Positions 5,588 to 9,635 of a stretch of 9,635 nucleotides of DNA are shown one piece after another. The translations under genes were made by a program, and so were the position numbers. Origin of the DNA: an uncultured Candidatus Melainabacteria bacterium (GTDB taxonomy: Bacteria > Cyanobacteriota > Vampirovibrionia > Gastranaerophilales > Gastranaerophilaceae); NCBI GenBank assembly GCA_946186335.1, contig CAMHMW010000063.1:1-9635 (forward strand), written 5' to 3'. The notes beneath the pieces are model-generated. The model did not search any database, was not told the DNA's origin, and saw only the letters and a program-made list of their open reading frames with translations. How positions within the stretch are numbered: position 1 is the stretch's first letter; the number at the start of each line of letters is the position of its first letter.

Positions 5588-5609
5588 ACAAAACTCCTTT
5601 TTTAAAACT

Positions 5610-5638
5610 TTTATAGCACAAATTTTTTAATGTGTCCA
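5610..5638 (-). promoter_or_regulatory. Promoter of the WYL regulator gene
   Basis: On the - strand TGGACA (5638-5633) is separated by exactly 17 bp from TATAAA (5615-5610). The -10 has an extended TG motif (TGCTATAAA). This is a normal sigma-70 type promoter, unlike the box promoters. Its -35 lies inside dyad box 5633-5647, so a protein on the box would block it. That would give negative autoregulation. Confidence 0.7.
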
Positions 5639-5664
5639 TTTTTGTCATAGGCATATTTTATGCT
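5633..5664 (+). promoter_or_regulatory. Dyad-box promoter of the TPR operon (site 4)
   Basis: TGTCCATTTTTGTCA (5633-5647) is followed by 11 nt and TATGCT (5659-5664). The start of transcription should be near 5671, with a leader of about 74 nt. Over 33 positions it agrees with the FtsZ promoter at about 25. The left arm is shared with the -35 of the divergent WYL gene. Confidence 0.68.
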
Positions 5665-5744
5665 GTTTATATGAATCAGGGAAAATCCATTTAACCTTGC
5701 AGACAGTAAAAAAAAATTTATAAAATATAAAAAGGAGTTATATT

Positions 5745-7163
5745 ATGAACGAATTTGACTATCTCGCAAAAGCAAAAGATAAAATGCAGGACGAAAAATA
5801 CAATGAAGTTATTTCATTGTGCGACAAGGCATTAAAAATTAATAATAAATTGCCTGAGGCATATAGTTTCAGAGGTAACGCAAGATATAATCTCGGCGAA
5901 TACGATACCGCCGCTGATGATTTTTCGCATGCAATAGAACAAGAACCGGATGATGCCGATCATTATTACGACAGAAGCTGGTCATACTGCAATATGGATA
6001 AACTTGAAGATGCCATTGTTGATATAAACAAAGCTATTGAAATTAAGCCGAAAATTTCATATTTTTATTATGACAAAGGCAGATTTGAATACTGGGCGGA
6101 TAGATATAAAGATTCCGTTGTTACACTCACAAAAGGAATTGAATTAAAACCTACGGAAAACAAATATATTTTCCGCGGAAACAGTTATACGGAACTGGGT
6201 ATGTTTGATTTGGCACTGGCAGATTTCAATTCTGCCATTGAATTTGCTCCGGATTGCACCAGAGCGTATTTCCGCAGAGGAATTTTATATAAAAGAATGG
6301 AACAGTTGGAAAAAGCCGAAAAAGATTTTAAAAAGGCAATTGAACTTAATCCGGAATTTGACAATGCAATGATAGAACTCGGATTTATAATGATTCAGAT
6401 GGGCAAAAAAGGTGCAATGAAACATTTTAACGATGCAGTGAAAGTAAATCCAAGTGCGGATAATTACTATTTAAGAATTACTGCCAGAGCAGATATTCTT
6501 AAAAGAGAGATGGCTATCACAAATTTTGCATCCGGAAAAGTCGTTAATGATGACAGTTATATAGACAGTATTTTTAACGAAAAACAGGCGCAGGATGACA
6601 TTAAGGATTTGCGCAAAATCCTTGCTTCCGAACCCGATGACATATACTATCTGCGTTTTATAAATTCCAGATATGTATATTTGGGGCAGGATGAAAACGC
6701 ACTTCCAATCTGCGAAAAACTGATAGAACTTGATTCTGAAAACGAGGACTGGTATCTGGAAGCCGCATATCGCAAATTTGGTACGGGAAAAAATAAAGAG
6801 GCAATTGAAGATTTTGATACCTATTTAAAAATGAATAATGGTGTCGGAGATGCCCAATTATACCTGACAAGAGGGGGTGCAAATTATCAGCTGGGAGAAT
6901 TTGAAAATGCCCTGAAAGATTTGTCAAAAGGTATTGTTATGGATGAAGAATCCTCTGTTCTTTACTATTGCAGAGGACTTACAAACTACAAACTGAAACA
7001 CTTTATTCAGTCGTACAAAGATTTTGAAGCTGCATTAAAGTTAAACCAAAACATAGAATCTGAAACCGATTATGAAATTCCGAAACTTATAAAAATATTC
7101 TTGAACAAAAAGCAGAATAACGACCACCCGATAGGGTTATGTCAAATGAATATAAAGGAGTAA
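5745..7163 (+). CDS. Tetratricopeptide-repeat protein (472 aa)
   Basis: This is a soluble TPR scaffold with no signal peptide or membrane helix. The start has AAAGGAG (5731-5737) 7 nt upstream. About seven consecutive 34-residue TPR units fill residues 3-240. Examples of the repeat are AYSFRGNARYNLGEYDTAAD at 39-58 and AYFRRGILYKRMEQLEKAEK at 174-193. A less regular linker follows (about 245-285), then four more units to about 435, and a polar tail. TPR arrays bind partner proteins or peptides, so this is probably an adaptor, not an enzyme. It is followed after 3 nt by the 110-aa gene, whose Shine-Dalgarno lies within its own last codons, so the two are translationally linked. Expression should come from the dyad-box promoter at 5633-5664. 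The repeat call is secure; the partner is unknown. Confidence 0.9.
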   Translation: MNEFDYLAKAKDKMQDEKYNEVISLCDKALKINNKLPEAYSFRGNARYNLGEYDTAADDFSHAIEQEPDDADHYYDRSWSYCNMDKLEDAIVDINKAIEIKPKISYFYYDKGRFEYWADRYKDSVVTLTKGIELKPTENKYIFRGNSYTELGMFDLALADFNSAIEFAPDCTRAYFRRGILYKRMEQLEKAEKDFKKAIELNPEFDNAMIELGFIMIQMGKKGAMKHFNDAVKVNPSADNYYLRITARADILKREMAITNFASGKVVNDDSYIDSIFNEKQAQDDIKDLRKILASEPDDIYYLRFINSRYVYLGQDENALPICEKLIELDSENEDWYLEAAYRKFGTGKNKEAIEDFDTYLKMNNGVGDAQLYLTRGGANYQLGEFENALKDLSKGIVMDEESSVLYYCRGLTNYKLKHFIQSYKDFEAALKLNQNIESETDYEIPKLIKIFLNKKQNNDHPIGLCQMNIKE

Positions 7164-7166
7164 ATT

Positions 7167-7499
7167 ATGGATGAAATAAAAGTTTATGATTTTATAGAAA
7201 ATATTGAAATGTTTTATGCATTTCAAAAATACACTAAAGACCAATTTTTTGAAAAATATCCGTATTTAACGCAGGAAGAATACGACCTTACTCTATCTGT
7301 TTTTAATAAAGATGCAGTAAATATTTTAATTACTTTTATCGAAAATACAAGTAGTAATATTCTAACTGAACCTTATAATTTAACACCTAAAGAATGTAAT
7401 AAAACAGCAACGATATTTGCGAAAAAAGTTTTGCAACCCAAAGAATGGGATGAATTTGTAAAAACTGCTAAAGAAAAAAACATAAAACTTATATTTTAA
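7167..7499 (+). CDS. 110-aa protein of unknown function, coupled to the TPR gene
   Basis: I do not recognise this protein. The ATG lies 3 nt after the TPR stop codon, with AAAGGAG (7154-7160) 6 nt upstream. It is acidic at the start, rich in aromatic residues (Phe, Tyr) and Lys, and predicted mostly helical. A motif worth noting is DQFFEKYPYLTQEEYD (residues about 25-40), and the end is KKVLQPKEWDEFVKTAKEKNIKLIF. No membrane segment or cysteine-based site is seen apart from one Cys. The coding sequence is more AT-rich than that of the TPR gene. The 21 bp ending in its ATG (7149-7169) are identical to the 21 bp ending in the FtsZ start codon (7558-7578). It is a likely partner of the TPR protein. 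Confidence 0.8.
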   Translation: MDEIKVYDFIENIEMFYAFQKYTKDQFFEKYPYLTQEEYDLTLSVFNKDAVNILITFIENTSSNILTEPYNLTPKECNKTATIFAKKVLQPKEWDEFVKTAKEKNIKLIF

Positions 7500-7511
7500 C
7501 AAACCTTGCTA

Positions 7512-7543
7512 TGTCCAATTTTGACATGGTTATAATTTATACT
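7512..7543 (+). promoter_or_regulatory. Dyad-box promoter of the FtsZ-paralogue operon (site 5)
   Basis: TGTCCAATTTTGACA (7512-7526), with arms TGTC/GACA, is followed by 11 nt and TATACT (7538-7543). An alternative TATAAT at 7531-7536 does not fall at the position conserved in the other five sites. It begins 13 nt after the stop of the 110-aa gene, and no terminator separates them, so read-through is also possible. Transcription from TATACT would start near 7550. Confidence 0.7.
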
Positions 7544-7575
7544 GAAAATATAAGGCAAATATAAAGGAGTAAATT

Positions 7576-8508
7576 ATGACGGATAAAACAAAAATTAAAG
7601 TAATTGGTGTTGGCAGTGCGGGTACAAATACCATCAACCGAATGATAAAAAACGGTTTAACCGGAGTTGAATTTTTGGTAATGAATACTGACATTCAATT
7701 ATTGGAGGCATCTGACTGTGAAAACAAACTTCAATTAGGCAAAAAGACAACTAAAGGTTTAGGTTCAGGCGGCGACCCTCAAATTGGAGAAAAAGCTGCC
7801 AAAGAAACCGAACAGGATATTAAAGAGGCACTTAAAGGTGCTGATATGGTGTTTATAGTTGCCGGATTTGGCGGCGGAACAGGAACAGGGGCAACTCCTG
7901 TTATTGCCAAAATCGCCAAAGATATGGGCATTTTGACTATTGCTGTTGTTACAAGACCATTTTCATACGAAGGACGAGAAAGAAAAACCAAAGCCGACAC
8001 CGGCATAAAAGAACTTAGAAAATCTGCAGATGCCGTTGCTGATATTTCAAACGACATATTGCTGACGGCAGTTGACAGACAAGTTTCTATGGCAGAAGCA
8101 TATTCCTTTGTTGACGATATTATTTTCAGATATATTCAAAGCATTTCTGATACGATTATTAAACCCGGTATAATTTGCACAAAATTTGATGACTTAAAAA
8201 AAGTATTACAGAACGCAGGTTCTATATCACTGGTTGAGGGGAAGGCAAAAGGAGAGAACCCAGCGGTTGTTGCTGCTAACGCGGCAATTAATTCACAATC
8301 GGGAAATTCTCTGAAAAATGCCCAAAATGTTATTATACATTTAAAATGCAGCCCAAATACAACAATACACGAAATATATGACGCCGCATGTGTTTTACGG
8401 GAGGTTATTAATGATGATGCAGGCATTATCATAACAAGTAATGTTGATGAAAACTTGCAGGACGAAATGAATATTACTATAATTACAACAGAAAACAAGG
8501 AGGACTAG
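7576..8508 (+). CDS. Divergent FtsZ paralogue lacking the catalytic T7 Asp and C-terminal tail
   Basis: This is a tubulin-like GTP-binding protein of the FtsZ family. At 310 residues it is shorter than typical FtsZ (about 350-400). AAAGGAG (7563-7569) fixes the start. The GTP-binding half is well kept: T1 GVGSAG (11-16), NTD (37-39), T3 region GLGSGGDP (61-68), and T4 signature GFGGGTGTGATP (97-108), then VVTRPFSYEGR. The T7 loop, NVDFADV in canonical FtsZ, is CTKFDDL here (201-207). The first catalytic Asp and the Asn are replaced, while the last Asp (206) remains. The protein ends right after the C-terminal beta domain (ITIITT), with no linker and no conserved tail for FtsA, ZipA or SepF. 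It can probably bind GTP and co-assemble or cap, but may hydrolyse poorly. It is therefore unlikely to be the housekeeping division protein and is a candidate modulator of division. Confidence 0.88.
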   Translation: MTDKTKIKVIGVGSAGTNTINRMIKNGLTGVEFLVMNTDIQLLEASDCENKLQLGKKTTKGLGSGGDPQIGEKAAKETEQDIKEALKGADMVFIVAGFGGGTGTGATPVIAKIAKDMGILTIAVVTRPFSYEGRERKTKADTGIKELRKSADAVADISNDILLTAVDRQVSMAEAYSFVDDIIFRYIQSISDTIIKPGIICTKFDDLKKVLQNAGSISLVEGKAKGENPAVVAANAAINSQSGNSLKNAQNVIIHLKCSPNTTIHEIYDAACVLREVINDDAGIIITSNVDENLQDEMNITIITTENKED

Positions 8509-8512
8509 AACT

Positions 8513-8671
8513 ATGATGGACACTTATCATGTTGAGTACTGGACAAAAGACGGTACAAGAGTAGGAATGCAGGTTAGCGCATACTGTTCACAGGATGCAA
8601 TTCGCTACGCTGAACAAATGCCAAACTTTAACATGCTTGCATCCTATCCCGAAAAAATCTCGTCAAATTAA
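8513..8671 (+). CDS. 52-aa protein, paralogue of the 51-aa protein at 2376-2531
   Basis: The function is not recognised. The ATG at 8513 has AAGGAGG (8497-8503) 9 nt upstream, inside the end of the FtsZ-like gene, which stops 4 nt before. It is therefore the second gene of that operon. The product starts MMDTYHVEYWTKDGTRVGMQ and ends YPEKISSN. It aligns gap-free with the 51-aa protein encoded at 2376-2531 (about 16 of 46 identical; shared EY.TK.G.R.G, S..A, P.F..L, P.K.S). The predicted form is a beta hairpin followed by a helix, without membrane segments. A terminator follows 23 nt later. Confidence 0.8.
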   Translation: MMDTYHVEYWTKDGTRVGMQVSAYCSQDAIRYAEQMPNFNMLASYPEKISSN

Positions 8672-8694
8672 TAAATAGCCGCCTCTTATTCCAT

Positions 8695-8727
8695 AAAAAA
8701 GATGCACCTTTCAGGTGCCTCTTTTTT
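8695..8727. terminator. Bidirectional terminator between the FtsZ operon and sbcC
   Basis: GCACCT (8704-8709) pairs with AGGTGC (8713-8718) around a TTC loop. After one mismatch, the helix continues as AAAAAAGA (8695-8702) with TCTTTTTT (8720-8727). The A-run and T-run make it work for both convergent transcripts. Confidence 0.88.
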
Positions 8728-8745
8728 GTATTCCTTTTCAAAAAT

Positions 8746-9635
8746 TTACATCGTACACAAATCAAGTTTTGAGCCGGTTTTTGTTTTTGTGACAACAATT
8801 TTTCTGTCAATCATTTCCCGCAATTCCTCAACGTGAGAAATTATACCTATCAGGGTGTTGTTTCCCGATAATTCGGTCAGAATTTTCATTGTCTGGTCTA
8901 ACGACTCAGGATCTAACGAGCCAAAACCTTCGTCTATAAACATGGTTTCAATCTGAATACCACCCGCCTGCTGCTGAACAATGTCAGATAAACCTAACGA
9001 CAAAGCAAGTGCCGCCTTAAAAGATTCCCCGCCCGAAAGTGTTGATACATTTCTTTGTTTTCCCGTATATGCATCAAACACATCCAAATCCAGACCCGTC
9101 TGTGCATTTCCGCCTCTTGCATCCGATTTACGTAATTCAAACTGATAAGATGTCATCTCTTTGAATCTTTGATTTGCGGCAACAATTATTTCTTCAAAAA
9201 ATGCTCCAAGAATGTAGTTTTCAAAAGTTATTTTTTGCTTCTTGTCTGTTAAATTCCCGTTTGCCGTTCGGTTAAGGTTGTCAAGTATCTCCACCTGCCC
9301 GGAAATTTGTGTATATTCTTTGTATGTTCTTTCTATATTCGATTTTATACGTAAATTCGTATTGTGCCTGCTAAAGACAATATTAACGGCATCTGTCATT
9401 TCGTGGACTTTTTCTTTTTTATCCTGTATAGTTTTTTCTAAAGTTTCAATATCCGGTAGTTGCTCTTTCGGAATTTTCTTTTCTAACTCTGATTTTCTGC
9501 CTTGAGCCTCGGATAATTGCCTTGCAGTTTCTTCTTTTTCCTTTTGAGCCTTTTCTAATGCCTGTTGAAGTTCATCATATTTGTTCTGCTTTTCATCCAA
9601 ATTCTCTTGGGCAGCTTCCCTTGTTTTATATTTCA
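8746..9635 (-). CDS. sbcC: Exonuclease subunit SbcC, C-terminal part (gene cut by the window edge)
   Basis: This is the ATPase subunit of the SbcCD (Mre11-Rad50-like) nuclease, which opens hairpins and protein-blocked DNA ends. Only the last 295 or so codons are visible, and the frame runs open through the right edge of the window. An in-frame TTG at 9600 is not a start, as the coiled coil continues upstream of it. In order from that codon: residues 1-120 are a Glu/Lys/Gln-rich coiled-coil arm. The C-terminal ATPase lobe follows, with the ABC signature LSGGESF (188-194), Walker B ETMFIDEGFGSLD (218-230, including the D-loop) and the switch histidine in ISHVEEL (254-260). The Walker A and zinc-hook parts lie outside the window. 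No dyad box can be seen for it here. The assignment is secure. Confidence 0.95.
   Translation of the reverse strand, partial: KYKTREAAQENLDEKQNKYDELQQALEKAQKEKEETARQLSEAQGRKSELEKKIPKEQLPDIETLEKTIQDKKEKVHEMTDAVNIVFSRHNTNLRIKSNIERTYKEYTQISGQVEILDNLNRTANGNLTDKKQKITFENYILGAFFEEIIVAANQRFKEMTSYQFELRKSDARGGNAQTGLDLDVFDAYTGKQRNVSTLSGGESFKAALALSLGLSDIVQQQAGGIQIETMFIDEGFGSLDPESLDQTMKILTELSGNNTLIGIISHVEELREMIDRKIVVTKTKTGSKLDLCTM

Noticed and set aside
9598..9600. TTG as the start of the SbcC-like protein
   Set aside because: The same frame and coiled-coil composition continue to the window edge, and the protein lacks its essential N-terminal ATPase half, so the gene is simply cut off.

Overview
The window is AT-rich, densely coded bacterial DNA. 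Shine-Dalgarno sequences are strong (AAAGGAG type), rho-independent terminators are compact, and one SAM-type riboswitch is present. Together these suggest a low-GC anaerobe, such as a gut Bacillota or Gastranaerophilales-like lineage. The lineage cannot be fixed from the sequence. A chromosomal sbcC gene at the right edge argues that this is chromosome rather than a small plasmid.

Layout. Positions 1-904 hold two unrecognised small genes on +, each followed by a terminator. Positions 973-1560 hold a NUMOD4/HNH endonuclease gene on +. Positions 1652-2297 hold, on -, a zinc-ribbon protein gene preceded by a SAM-I-like riboswitch with an intrinsic terminator. Positions 2298-4576 hold three short transcription units on -: a 51-aa protein plus a 21-aa Cys/Asp-tailed membrane microprotein; a 112-aa protein plus a 399-aa DUF6745-like protein; and a 94-aa phage-type protein. 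A WYL-domain regulator (4616-5587, -) is divergent from a TPR protein plus 110-aa protein operon (5745-7499, +). Then come a divergent, tail-less FtsZ paralogue and a 52-aa protein (7576-8671, +). The 3' part of sbcC (-) closes the window after a two-way terminator.

Main result. Six transcription units carry the same promoter architecture: a 15-bp imperfect dyad, TGWCCNNTTTTGWCA, followed by exactly 11 nt and then a -10 box TATDMT. None has a recognisable -35 at normal spacing. The sites lie upstream of the HNH, 51-aa, 112-aa, 94-aa, TPR and FtsZ genes. The site in front of the TPR gene also overlaps the -35 of the divergent WYL gene. The simplest reading (inference) is a compact regulon of about 7.7 kb, controlled by the WYL protein as an activator that represses its own gene. 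The geometry resembles the -10/-26 promoters of the actinobacterial WYL activator PafBC, which responds to DNA damage. The regulon includes an FtsZ homologue that has lost the first catalytic Asp of the T7 loop and the C-terminal tail, so it could act on division rather than build the ring. I see this as a possible undescribed stress-response or defence island; the effector roles are unproven.
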